Positions 17,034 through 23,790 of a stretch of 23,790 nucleotides of DNA are shown piece after piece. Each line of letters opens with the position of its first letter. The stretch's first letter is position 1. The DNA is from Bacillota bacterium. Its GTDB lineage: Bacteria; Bacillota; Bacilli; Paenibacillales; Paenibacillaceae. Below the pieces are notes generated by a model that did no database searches, was not told the DNA's origin, and saw only the letters and a list, made by a program, of their open reading frames with translations. Location of the stretch: positions 1 to 23,790 of the forward strand of contig JAEZCJ010000133.1 of NCBI GenBank assembly GCA_023433615.1. Reading direction: 5' to 3'. The position numbers and the translations under genes were made by a program.

Positions 17034-17075
17034 CCGACGGATCGGTAGCTTACCGCTATCGAGACGCCGGCTTTT
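17032..17075 (+). terminator. Decayed second copy of the radical SAM terminator
   Basis: The same hairpin layout as 403-446, with the identical loop TTACC and GGTAGC/GCTATC inner stem, but the outer stem has three mismatches, and TTTTGC follows. It lies just after the gene remnant. The 332-base stretch 16888-17219 contains only the operon terminator, this remnant, this hairpin, and leader sequence of the next gene. Confidence 0.65.
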
Positions 17076-17219
17076 GCTTTTGCGTGTGCACGCGCAATAC
17101 CGCAATAGAGCGTTATTTTTATGCCGGAACAACGCGACAATCGGTTCGGAAGATCGATTATCGTTAGAAGGAGCAAGGGCATGTCATTATCATTTCGCCA
17201 TGGAGAGGGAGGATTGCGC

Positions 17220-18383
17220 ATGTTACGAGTGGCCATTATCGGCGCGGGAGCGATCTCGGACGCCCATATCGCAGGCTATCTGCAATTCCAGGACCGCTGC
17301 AAGATTGTCGCGATCTGCGACGTATACGCGGACAAGGCGGAGGCCAAGGTGAAGAAGCATGGTCTCGAAGCAATGGTCGTCCAGGATTACAAGGAGCTGC
17401 TTCACGAGGGAATCGATCTGGTATCCGTGTGCACGCCGCCGTATACGCATGCCGATATCTCGGTAGATTGGCTGCTTGCAGGAAGCCACGTCATCGTCGA
17501 AAAGCCGATGGCCGCATCGCTGCAGGAATGCGACCGAATCAACGAGGCGGCAGCGATGAGCGGCAAGCTCGTGTCCGTCATCGCGCAGAACCGCTACCGC
17601 AATCCGATGATGAAGCTGAAGGCGGTTCTGGACACCGGTCTCGCCGGGAAGGTGCTTCATGCCCAGGTGGACTCGTTCTGGTGGCGCGGGCACTGCTACT
17701 ACGACTTGTGGTGGCGGGGCACTTGGGAGAAGGAAGGCGGCGGGCCCACGCTGAACCATGCGGTGCACCATATCGATGCGCTGTTGTGGATGCGCGGACG
17801 TCCGAGCCAGGTGCAGGCGTTCATGAGCAACGTTGCGCATGACAATGCCGAGATCGAGGATCTGTCGATTGCGATGCTGCGCTATCCGGATGGAACGCTA
17901 GGCCAAATTACGAGCTCGGTCGTGCATCATGGGGAGGAGCAGCAAATCATTTTCCAGGGGGCCAATGCCCGCATCTCCGCACCATGGGCGCTCAAAGCAT
18001 CGTCGTCCAAGCCGAACGGTTTCCCGGAGACGGATACGGACTTGGAGGAGCAAATCCAGCGCTACTACGACAGCTTGCCGGATCTCCCTTATGAAGGGCA
18101 TACGGCGCAGCTCGACAACGTGCTGACCGCCATCGAGACCGGGGCGCCGCTGCTGATCGACGGGCACAGCGGACGCGCCACGCTGGAGCTGATCACGAGC
18201 ATCTACAAGTCCGCGAGCACCGGGGAATGCGTCCAGCTGCCGCTTGCGCCGGACGATCCGTTCTATACGCGCGAAGGGGTGCTGAAGCATGCCACGCACT
18301 TCTATGAGAAGAGCGCGCATATCGAGAACTTCGGGGATCTGGCGATCACGACAGGCAGCAGCCTCGAAGAGAGGAAGAAGTGA
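17220..18383 (+). CDS. Gfo/Idh/MocA-family oxidoreductase
   Basis: An NAD(P)-dependent sugar or cyclitol dehydrogenase of 387 residues. The Rossmann fold starts at once, with LRVAIIGAGAISDAH. VCTPPYTH and the catalytic-lysine motif VIVEKPMAA follow, then the C-terminal alpha/beta domain with GGPTLNHAVHHIDALLWM. ATG 17220 after GGGAGG is the usual family start, but an in-frame ATG at 17181 has an equally good AAGGAG (17168-17173), which would add 13 residues. Its stop overlaps the next gene, another member of the family, so the two are translationally coupled and probably act in one pathway such as inositol, hexose or uronate-derivative oxidation. The substrate is not evident. Confidence 0.93.
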   Translation: MLRVAIIGAGAISDAHIAGYLQFQDRCKIVAICDVYADKAEAKVKKHGLEAMVVQDYKELLHEGIDLVSVCTPPYTHADISVDWLLAGSHVIVEKPMAASLQECDRINEAAAMSGKLVSVIAQNRYRNPMMKLKAVLDTGLAGKVLHAQVDSFWWRGHCYYDLWWRGTWEKEGGGPTLNHAVHHIDALLWMRGRPSQVQAFMSNVAHDNAEIEDLSIAMLRYPDGTLGQITSSVVHHGEEQQIIFQGANARISAPWALKASSSKPNGFPETDTDLEEQIQRYYDSLPDLPYEGHTAQLDNVLTAIETGAPLLIDGHSGRATLELITSIYKSASTGECVQLPLAPDDPFYTREGVLKHATHFYEKSAHIENFGDLAITTGSSLEERKK

Positions 18384-19459
18384 GCATGGACAATAAGAGC
18401 GGCATGTTCTATGCCCCGAAGGGCAAGCCGAATCCCGTCTGCGAGCCGGGCGAATTCCGCTTCGCGGCGATCGGCCTGGATCACGGGCATATCTACGGGA
18501 TGAGCGGCGGTCTGATCGAAGCAGGCGGTCAGTTGGCATGGGTGTATGACCCGGATCCGTCGAAGGCGGCGGCCTTTCAGCGGAAATTCCCGGGCGTGCA
18601 AGTTGCGCGTTCGGAAGAGGAGGTTCTGCAGGACGGCAGCATCCACCTTGTCGCCAGCGCGGCGATTCCTTCGGATCGCTGCGCACTGGGGCTCCGCGCG
18701 ATGTCGCATGGGAAGGATTATTTTGCCGACAAGGCGCCGCTCACGACGCTGGAGCAGCTCGAGATGGCGAAGCACAAGGTGTCGGAGACGAATCGTAAAT
18801 ATGCGGTCTACTACGGCGAACGCCTCCACTCGGAATGCGCGGTCTATGCGGGGCAGCTGATCGAGCAGGGCGCGATCGGTCGCGTCGTGCAAGTGCTGGG
18901 CTTAGGTCCCCATCGGATCAATGCGCCGAGCCGGCCGGCATGGTTCTTCGACCGCGATCGCTTCGGCGGCATCCTATGCGATATCGGCAGCCATCAGATC
19001 GAACAGTTCCTGTTCTATACCGGCGCTCGAGATGCCGAGGTCGTGCACAGCAAGAAGGCGAACTACAATCATAAGCAATACCCGAAGTTCGAGGATTACG
19101 GCGACATGACATTGGTCGGCGATAACGGCGCTACAGGGTATCATCGGGTCGATTGGTTCACGCCGGACGGCCTGTCGACGTGGGGAGACGGGCGTACGAC
19201 GATTCTCGGGACGGAAGGGTACATCGAGCTTCGCAAGTATGTGGACATCGGCCGCGAGCGGAAGGGCGATAACGTCTATCTCGTGAATCGCGAGGGCGAG
19301 CAGTACTGGAATGTGTCGGGGCAAGTCGGGTTCCCGTACTTCGGGCAGCTGATACTCGATTGCTTGCACCGCACGGAGCATGCCATGACGCAGGAGCATG
19401 CGTTCAAGGCGGCCGAATTGAGCCTGATTGCGCAGCGCGACGCGATTCATATCGAGTAA
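18380..19459 (+). CDS. Gfo/Idh/MocA-family oxidoreductase, second
   Basis: A 359-residue protein starting at GTG 18380 (4-base overlap with the previous stop) or ATG 18386. The nucleotide-binding part is degenerate: FRFAAIGLDHGHIYGM replaces the usual GxGxxG, a pattern seen in a subgroup of this family. The motif FADKAPLTT carries the expected lysine, and GGILCDIGSHQIEQFLFYTG is the conserved C-terminal helix with the catalytic histidine region. It probably works with the preceding enzyme on the same substrate. A long hairpin ends the operon. The downstream AraC regulator, convergent, is a candidate controller by position. Confidence 0.92.
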   Translation: MSMDNKSGMFYAPKGKPNPVCEPGEFRFAAIGLDHGHIYGMSGGLIEAGGQLAWVYDPDPSKAAAFQRKFPGVQVARSEEEVLQDGSIHLVASAAIPSDRCALGLRAMSHGKDYFADKAPLTTLEQLEMAKHKVSETNRKYAVYYGERLHSECAVYAGQLIEQGAIGRVVQVLGLGPHRINAPSRPAWFFDRDRFGGILCDIGSHQIEQFLFYTGARDAEVVHSKKANYNHKQYPKFEDYGDMTLVGDNGATGYHRVDWFTPDGLSTWGDGRTTILGTEGYIELRKYVDIGRERKGDNVYLVNREGEQYWNVSGQVGFPYFGQLILDCLHRTEHAMTQEHAFKAAELSLIAQRDAIHIE

Positions 19460-19461
19460 TG

Positions 19462-19500
19462 GAATGACCGTCAGGGGATTGATGCCCCTGACGGTCATTC
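19462..19500. terminator. Long bidirectional hairpin between convergent genes
   Basis: Perfect 16-base arms, GAATGACCGTCAGGGG and CCCCTGACGGTCATTC, around a 7-base loop, placed between the stop of the second dehydrogenase and the stop of the AraC gene. T-runs are short on both sides, but the stem is strong enough to act as a terminator in both directions. Confidence 0.8.
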
Positions 19501-19512
19501 GCGTGCGGGCAG

Positions 19513-20373
19513 CTACCTGCTCCATCGCTTGCGGTATTGGTGCGGCGTCGTGCCCATGCGCGATTTGAAAAACTTGCAAAAATAAGAGCAGTTCGTCAGC
19601 CCGATCTCCTCGGCGACCAGCGCGATCGGCTTGTCTGTCGTGGTCAGCAGCATGACGGCCTGGTGCATCCTGCGCGTCGCGATATATTCGGTGATGCTGA
19701 TGCCGACCGCGTCCTTGAACAAATGGGACAAGTGGTAGGTAGTCAGGTGAAGATCCCGTGCCATTTCCTCGAGATGGAAGGGCAGCGTATAATGCTGCTC
19801 GATCCAGACGAGGATATGTTCGACTTGGTGGTTTTTGCGCGAGCGCATCGGTACGGCCTGCTCTTGCTGCTGCAGCCATAGCGGCTTCAGACTGCGGAAC
19901 AGGGAGACGAGGAACAGCGAGATCTCCTCGAACTGATCGGCTTCCGAGCGCGTGTCGAGCTTGTGCTGCAAGCTGCGGAATGCCGCTACCGGCTCGTCAT
20001 GGTCTTCGATGCCATAGAGGCAAGGCGAAGCGAGGCTGCCTGCGTTCAAGTGCCGGAAGAAGGCGTGCAGAGCAGGCCACTGCCCGAAGTACGATTCGAA
20101 CATGGTCGGTTCGAAGATCGCGATCGACCGTTCGAAGGACGCGTGCTCGGCATAGTCGATCCGGACATGGTGAAGCTGATACGGCTGAAAAATGCAGAGC
20201 ATCCCCGGACGTATGGCGTAGCTGACGTTGTTCACGATCATCGTCCCGCTGCCTTGGTGAATGAGCAGGATCTCGGTGCCGCGATGGGAATGGAACGTCT
20301 CGCGGAATTGGCCGTCGGTACTGATGCGTCGGTAGGCATAATACAGCGGGCCTTCGCTTAAATCGGTATTCAC
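19513..20373 (-). CDS. AraC-family transcriptional regulator (cupin sensor domain)
   Basis: A 286-residue regulator. The N-terminal cupin-like ligand domain has FRETFHSHRGTEILLIHQGSG and IRPGMLCIFQPYQLHHV. The C-terminal double helix-turn-helix spans about residues 190-286, with MARDLHLTTYHLSHLFKDAV and the AraC signature ending SYFCKFFKSRMGTTPHQYR. The called start, GTG 20373, has no ribosome site within 20 bases. Four codons upstream, a CTG at 20385-20383 lies 9 bases after AGGAG and may be the real start. The family usually activates carbohydrate genes; the convergent dehydrogenase pair is the likely target by position only. Confidence 0.92.
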   Translation of the reverse strand: MNTDLSEGPLYYAYRRISTDGQFRETFHSHRGTEILLIHQGSGTMIVNNVSYAIRPGMLCIFQPYQLHHVRIDYAEHASFERSIAIFEPTMFESYFGQWPALHAFFRHLNAGSLASPCLYGIEDHDEPVAAFRSLQHKLDTRSEADQFEEISLFLVSLFRSLKPLWLQQQEQAVPMRSRKNHQVEHILVWIEQHYTLPFHLEEMARDLHLTTYHLSHLFKDAVGISITEYIATRRMHQAVMLLTTTDKPIALVAEEIGLTNCSYFCKFFKSRMGTTPHQYRKRWSR

Positions 20374-20539
20374 GATATAAGACAGCGGTATCCACTCCTA
20401 TGCGAGGACGTAGTCGGGATGCTTGGATAACTTATTTTCAATATAGCGAATCGACTCTGCGACCACAAGCAATAAGGCAAGTTATTCGAGCGCGTGTTAT
20501 AGTGGAGGGAGTTACATTTAGCCACAGGAGCGTGAACCG

Positions 20540-20989
20540 ATGCGGAACGACGAACAATTGACGCCTGACGGCGAGGCGCTGTCCCTGAAGCTCTTCGTAG
20601 TCCTCTCCAAGGCCTACAAGACGATCATGGATCGGGCGACGAAGGATATGAAGCGGCACGGCTTGTCGCCGTCGGAATTCATGATACTCGAGGTGATCTA
20701 CGCCAAGCGGCGAATTCCGCTGCAGCAGATCGGCGAGAAGATTCTGATCACGAGCGGAAGCATTACTTACAATATAGACAAGCTGGAGGAAAAGGGGCTG
20801 CTGAAGCGCGTCCCGAGCGCGGAGGACCGAAGAATCATCTACGCGGAAATAACCGAGCAGGGCGATGATCGGTTCGGGCGGATTTTCCCGCAGCATGCGG
20901 ATGTCATTCATGAGTTGCTGGGCACGCTAAATGAAGAAGAGAAGCAGACGGCGATTGAATTGTTGAAGAAGCTGGGCAAGGGCGTATAA
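20540..20989 (+). CDS. MarR-family regulator, MhqR-like
   Basis: A 149-residue winged-helix repressor. The core is GLSPSEFMILEVIYAKRRIPLQQIGEKILITSGSITYNIDKLEEKGLL, with the wing at RVPSAEDRRIIYAEIT. This resembles B. subtilis MhqR (YkvE), which senses quinones and represses dioxygenase, hydrolase and reductase genes, and those same gene types follow here. Its ribosome site is AGGAG, 9 bases before ATG. Unlike MhqR, it lacks an obvious MhqR-box-like palindrome at its own promoter, so it may not be autoregulated. It is divergent from the AraC gene. Confidence 0.88.
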   Translation: MRNDEQLTPDGEALSLKLFVVLSKAYKTIMDRATKDMKRHGLSPSEFMILEVIYAKRRIPLQQIGEKILITSGSITYNIDKLEEKGLLKRVPSAEDRRIIYAEITEQGDDRFGRIFPQHADVIHELLGTLNEEEKQTAIELLKKLGKGV

Positions 20990-21079
20990 GGGCGGTGGCG
21001 GGCAGATGCGATCGACGCGCTTCACTTTCTGCTGCTTCTGCGTTGTTCAAGCCCTCTGCGGTAATGAGGCATTGGGGTA

Positions 21080-21135
21080 TTGACGAAATGCTCCGAATCA
21101 TATATCTTTAATTTAAGATAATTGAATTTGAGATA
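21080..21135 (+). promoter_or_regulatory. SigA promoter with two overlapping MhqR-box-like operators
   Basis: TTGACG (21080-21085) and TATCTT (21103-21108) have 17-base spacing. The -10 element begins an 18-base near-palindrome (21103-21120, TATCTT...AAGATA). A second site at 21118-21135 ends in AATTTGAGATA. As I recall it, the MhqR box of B. subtilis is tATCTcgaAtTCgAGATa; the two sites agree at 14 and 12 of 18 positions. Repressor binding here would block transcription of the dioxygenase operon. Confidence 0.7.
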
Positions 21136-21152
21136 ATGAAGGGGTGGCGACA

Positions 21153-22103
21153 ATGTCGATCGTAACGGCAGGCATACATCATATCACCGCATTCGCAAGG
21201 AATCCGCAGGAGAACGTCGACTTCTATGCCGGAATATTAGGGCTGCGGCTCGTAAAGCGGACGATAAACTTCGACGCGCCGGAGGTGTACCATCTGTACT
21301 TCGGCGATCACGCCGGCAGCCCCGGCACGATCATCACTTTCTTCCCATGGCCGGACTCCAGAAAAGGACGGGTCGGCGGCGGCCAAGTCGGAATCACCAC
21401 TTATGCGGTTCCGGTCGGCGCGCTCGCGTATTGGGAGGATCGGCTCAAGCGCTTCGGCGTCTCGGTCATGACGGGCAACCGTTTCGGCGAGCGCTATCTG
21501 CAGTTCTCGGATAACGAGGGCTTGCGTCTGGAGATCGTGGAGCGGGAGGAAGGTCCGAACAGCGAGTGGCGCTTCGGCGGCATTCCGGCGGACAAGGCGA
21601 TTAAGGGCTTCGGCGGCGCGGTTCTCTACAGCGTGCGTGCGAATCGCACGATGGATGCGCTCGAGAATATTCTCGGCTTGCAGAAGGTCGGCGAGGATGC
21701 GGGGTATGCACGCTTCCAGGCTTCCGGCAAGATCGGCAACCTCGTCGATGTGCGTATCGCGGACATGGAGTGGGGCGCAGGCGGGGCAGGCACGGTTCAC
21801 CATATCGCTTGGCGGGCGAAGGACTACGAAGAGCATTCGGCGTGGCAGCGTAAGGTGGCGGCATCCGGCTATCAACCGACCGAGATTATCGACCGGCAGT
21901 ATTTCAATGCGATCTACTTCCGCGAGGCCGGCGGCATCTTGTTCGAAATCGCGACGGATCCTCCGGGGTTCGCGCGCGACGAGGCTGCGGAGGTCATGGG
22001 CGAGCGGCTGATGCTCCCGTCCTGGTATGAGCCGCGCAGAGCGGAGATCGAGGCGAATCTGTATCCGATCGAAGTACGCGAGCTGGAGGAGGGTAAAGTA
22101 TGA
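21153..22103 (+). CDS. VOC-superfamily ring-cleaving dioxygenase, MhqA/MhqE/MhqO-like
   Basis: A 316-residue protein made of two glyoxalase/extradiol (VOC) modules. The first starts TAGIHHITAFARNPQENVDFY and includes LVKRTINFDAPEVYHLYFGD. The second has GTVHHIAWRAKDYEEHS and GGILFEIATDPPGFARDE. The His residues in these HHI motifs and the Glu of LFEIATD form the usual metal site. B. subtilis relatives are induced by hydroquinones and help to remove them. GAAGGGG is 8-9 bases before ATG 21153, a better start than GTG 21144. Its stop overlaps the next ATG (ATGA), so the two are coupled. Confidence 0.92.
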   Translation: MSIVTAGIHHITAFARNPQENVDFYAGILGLRLVKRTINFDAPEVYHLYFGDHAGSPGTIITFFPWPDSRKGRVGGGQVGITTYAVPVGALAYWEDRLKRFGVSVMTGNRFGERYLQFSDNEGLRLEIVEREEGPNSEWRFGGIPADKAIKGFGGAVLYSVRANRTMDALENILGLQKVGEDAGYARFQASGKIGNLVDVRIADMEWGAGGAGTVHHIAWRAKDYEEHSAWQRKVAASGYQPTEIIDRQYFNAIYFREAGGILFEIATDPPGFARDEAAEVMGERLMLPSWYEPRRAEIEANLYPIEVRELEEGKV

Positions 22104-22717
22104 TACATCTATTCGACAAGGGTGTTGATCCGGCGGCGCCGACGCTCGTGTTGTTCCATGGCACGGGCGGGACAGAGCGGGATCTGGTCGGATTAGCGCG
22201 GCGGATCTCTCCCGGTTCGTCCGTGCTGAGTCTGCGAGGCAATGTGCTGGAGAACGGGATGCCGAGGTTTTTTCGTCGCCTGGCGGAGGGCGTGTTCGAT
22301 CTTGAGGATCTTGCATTCCGTACGAAGGAAGTCTACGAATTTCTGCAGCAGGCTGCGGACGAATACGGCCTGGATCGCGAGCGTTTCGTAGCGGTCGGCT
22401 ATTCGAACGGCGCCAATATAGCCGGCAGCTTGTTGTTCCATTACCGTCATGCGTTCCGAGGCGCGATTCTCCATCATCCAATGGTGCCGATTCGGGGCTT
22501 GGAGCTGCCGGACATGTCCGGCGTTCCGGTGTTCATCGGAGCGGGCAGCAACGATCCTATCTGCGCGCCGAGCGAGACGGAAGAGCTTGGGAAGCTGCTC
22601 TCAGGGGCAGGGGCGGCGGTGCAGGTGCATTGGGAGACGCACGGACATCAGTTAACGCAGACGGAAGCGGCAGCAGCATCGGCGTGGTATAGGGAGAATT
22701 TCGCGGCAGGGAGGTAA
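22100..22717 (+). CDS. Alpha/beta hydrolase (phospholipase/carboxylesterase family), MhqD/YodD-like
   Basis: A 205-residue cytoplasmic hydrolase. The oxyanion loop is LFHGTGGTERDL, the nucleophile Ser lies in VAVGYSNGANIA, the acid in GAGSNDPICAPSETEEL, and the histidine in WETHGHQLTQTE, so the triad is complete. It matches the MhqD/YodD group, which in B. subtilis is next to a dioxygenase (mhqED) in the MhqR regulon. The preceding gene overlaps by four bases, supporting one operon. The natural substrate is unknown. Confidence 0.9.
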   Translation: MIHLFDKGVDPAAPTLVLFHGTGGTERDLVGLARRISPGSSVLSLRGNVLENGMPRFFRRLAEGVFDLEDLAFRTKEVYEFLQQAADEYGLDRERFVAVGYSNGANIAGSLLFHYRHAFRGAILHHPMVPIRGLELPDMSGVPVFIGAGSNDPICAPSETEELGKLLSGAGAAVQVHWETHGHQLTQTEAAAASAWYRENFAAGR

Positions 22718-22725
22718 CAGTCAGG

Positions 22726-23337
22726 ATGATTATCATCGATCCGCAATCGCAGCAGGACAGGGATAATTATAAGCTGCTCATCGGCAGCGTCGTGCCTCGT
22801 CCGATCGCCTTCGTAACGTCGTTGTCGGACGAAGGCGTGTTGAACGGCGCGCCGTTCAGCTACTTCTCGATTATATCCAGCAGCCCGCCTCGATTGTCCA
22901 TTTCGGTGCAGCGCAAGGATGGGCAGATGAAGGACACGGCGCGTAACAGCATCAGCGCCGGCGAGCTTGTCGTCCATATCGTGGACGAATCGAATGTGGA
23001 GGCGGTGAATGAGACGGCCGCTTCCGTACCGGCCGACGTGAGCGAGATCGCGCTGGCAGGCTTGACGCCGGCGGCGAGCGAAGCGGTGAAGGTGCCGGGC
23101 ATCGCGGAAGCGAAGGTTCGCATGGAGTGCGTGCTGGAGCGCGCGATCGAGCTCGAGGGCGCGGACGGCGGGATCGCTTGCGATCTGCTGATCGCGCGGA
23201 TCGTTCGCTTCCACGTCGCGGAGGAGCTGCTGCAGGACGGACGCATCGATGCGTCCGGGCTTGCGCCGGTCAGCCGGATGGCCGGCAACGATTACGCGAA
23301 GCTGGGCAGCACGTTCACGCTGGAACGGCCGGAATAG
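22726..23337 (+). CDS. Flavin reductase-like FMN-binding protein
   Basis: A 203-residue protein of the DIM6/NTAB flavin reductase family. The N-terminal part has the signature YKLLIGSVVPRPIAFVTSLS, then LNGAPFSYFSIISSSPPRLSI and KDTARNSISAGELVVHIVDE, which make the FMN-binding split barrel. It would bind FMN and probably reduce flavin, quinone or a related acceptor with NAD(P)H. It begins 8 bases after the hydrolase gene with a weak AGG site, and completes a MarR-controlled dioxygenase-hydrolase-reductase cluster. The classical MhqR regulon uses nitroreductase-type or azoreductase enzymes instead, so this is a variant composition. Confidence 0.9.
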   Translation: MIIIDPQSQQDRDNYKLLIGSVVPRPIAFVTSLSDEGVLNGAPFSYFSIISSSPPRLSISVQRKDGQMKDTARNSISAGELVVHIVDESNVEAVNETAASVPADVSEIALAGLTPAASEAVKVPGIAEAKVRMECVLERAIELEGADGGIACDLLIARIVRFHVAEELLQDGRIDASGLAPVSRMAGNDYAKLGSTFTLERPE

Positions 23338-23378
23338 CGTGCCAGCTTGGGCAGGCAGGCTATCGCTAGGCGCGGAAG

Positions 23379-23790
23379 GGGCGAATGAAAGCGGAATACC
23401 GCACTCGTTCGCCGGAATGGGGCCGGTCGAGGGCGAACGAAAGCGGAAACCCGCACTCGTTCGCCGGAACGGTGCCGTCGAGGGTGAACGAAAGCGGAAA
23501 CCCGCACTCGTTCGCCGGAATGGGGCCGTCGAGGGCGAACGAAGCGAAAAACCGCACTCGTTCGCCGGAATGGGGTCGTTGAGGGCGAACGAAAGCGGAA
23601 ACCCGCGCTCGTTCTCCGGAATGGGCCCGCCGAGGGTGAACGAAAGCGGAAACCCGCACTCGTTCGCCGGAATGGGGCCGTCGAGGGCGAACGAAAGCGG
23701 AAAACCGCGCTCGTTCTCCGGAATGGGCCCGCCGAGGGTGAACGAAAGCGGAAACCCGCACTCGTTCGCCGGAATGGGGCCGTCGAGGGC
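23379..23790. repeat. Tandem array of 51-bp GC-rich hairpin units (continues past window end)
   Basis: Eight units begin at 23379, 23431, 23482, 23533, 23583, 23634, 23685 and 23736, and a ninth starts at 23787. Six are exactly 51 bases; the first is 52 and the fourth 50. Each contains GAACGA ... GCGG-AAAC-CCGC ... TCGTTC, a compound hairpin. Units 3, 6 and 8 are identical, and the 5-6 pair repeats as 7-8 with one change. Because 51 is a multiple of three, long reading frames appear on both strands, with 17-residue periodicity, but no gene is supported. Confidence 0.95.

Noticed and set aside
18974..19879. Minus-strand frame of 301 codons across the dehydrogenase-AraC junction
   Set aside because: It overlaps two real genes and spans the terminator hairpin between them.
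20427..20485. ATAACTT/AAGTTAT inverted arms between the AraC and MarR genes
   Set aside because: The arms are only 7 bases and 45 bases apart in AT-rich promoter sequence, so chance is likely.
21237..22481. Minus-strand frame of 414 codons
   Set aside because: It is antisense to the dioxygenase and hydrolase, both with clear active-site motifs; the open frame reflects high GC content.
23366..23761. Minus-strand reading frame of 131 residues with 17-residue repeats
   Set aside because: It is a by-product of a 51-base tandem repeat with GC-rich units; all units are hairpins, the plus strand is also open, and no ribosome site or ordinary protein features are seen.
23379..23790. CRISPR array
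   Set aside because: The units are contiguous at 51 bases with no variable spacers between constant repeats, and no cas genes are present.

Overview
The window looks like part of a Paenibacillus-type genome (Paenibacillaceae, Bacillota). The evidence is a three-gene Lpl/Ytc-type oligosaccharide ABC importer with no ATPase gene, strong AGGAGG-type ribosome sites, a lipoprotein with a Gram-positive-style lipobox, an MhqR-like quinone-response cluster, and a 51-bp GC-rich tandem hairpin array. No mobile-element genes, tRNA, rRNA or CRISPR array were seen.

Layout. 1-384 is the 3' end of an SPL-like radical SAM gene, followed by a strong terminator. 492-3932 (minus) is a large c-di-GMP enzyme: a LacI-type sugar-binding domain without a DNA-binding domain, two PAS domains, GGDEF and EAL. 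4109-5011 is an alpha/beta hydrolase. 5040-6092 (minus) is a LacI repressor with a candidate autoregulatory palindrome. 6203-9990 (minus) is the ABC importer: permease, permease, lipoprotein. A divergent promoter region (9991-10320) separates it from a plus-strand operon: MFS transporter, GH35/DUF5597-type glycosidase, cytosolic type-B carboxylesterase, and a secreted Big2-CBM9-CE1 feruloyl-esterase-like protein, ending at a terminator near 16.9 kb. 16962-17090 holds a decayed second copy of the end of the radical SAM gene and its terminator. 17220-19459 is a pair of overlapping Gfo/Idh/MocA dehydrogenases, convergent with an AraC regulator (19513-20373). 20540-23337 is a MarR (MhqR-like) regulator followed by a ring-cleavage-type dioxygenase, an MhqD-like hydrolase and a flavin reductase-like protein, with MhqR-box-like palindromes at the promoter. 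23379 to the window end is a tandem repeat array.

How it may work together (inference). The 4-17 kb block looks like a plant hemicellulose utilisation locus. A secreted esterase would remove aromatic acids from decorated polysaccharide, the ABC and MFS transporters would import the sugars or oligosaccharides, and cytosolic GH35-like and esterase enzymes would finish the degradation. The sugar-sensor GGDEF-EAL protein could couple sugar sensing to c-di-GMP. The Mhq-like cluster may handle quinones or phenolics, which such esterases can release as precursors, but no direct regulatory link is visible. The whole 492-16950 block lies between two imperfect direct copies of the radical SAM gene end, which suggests it is an insertion or rearrangement product.
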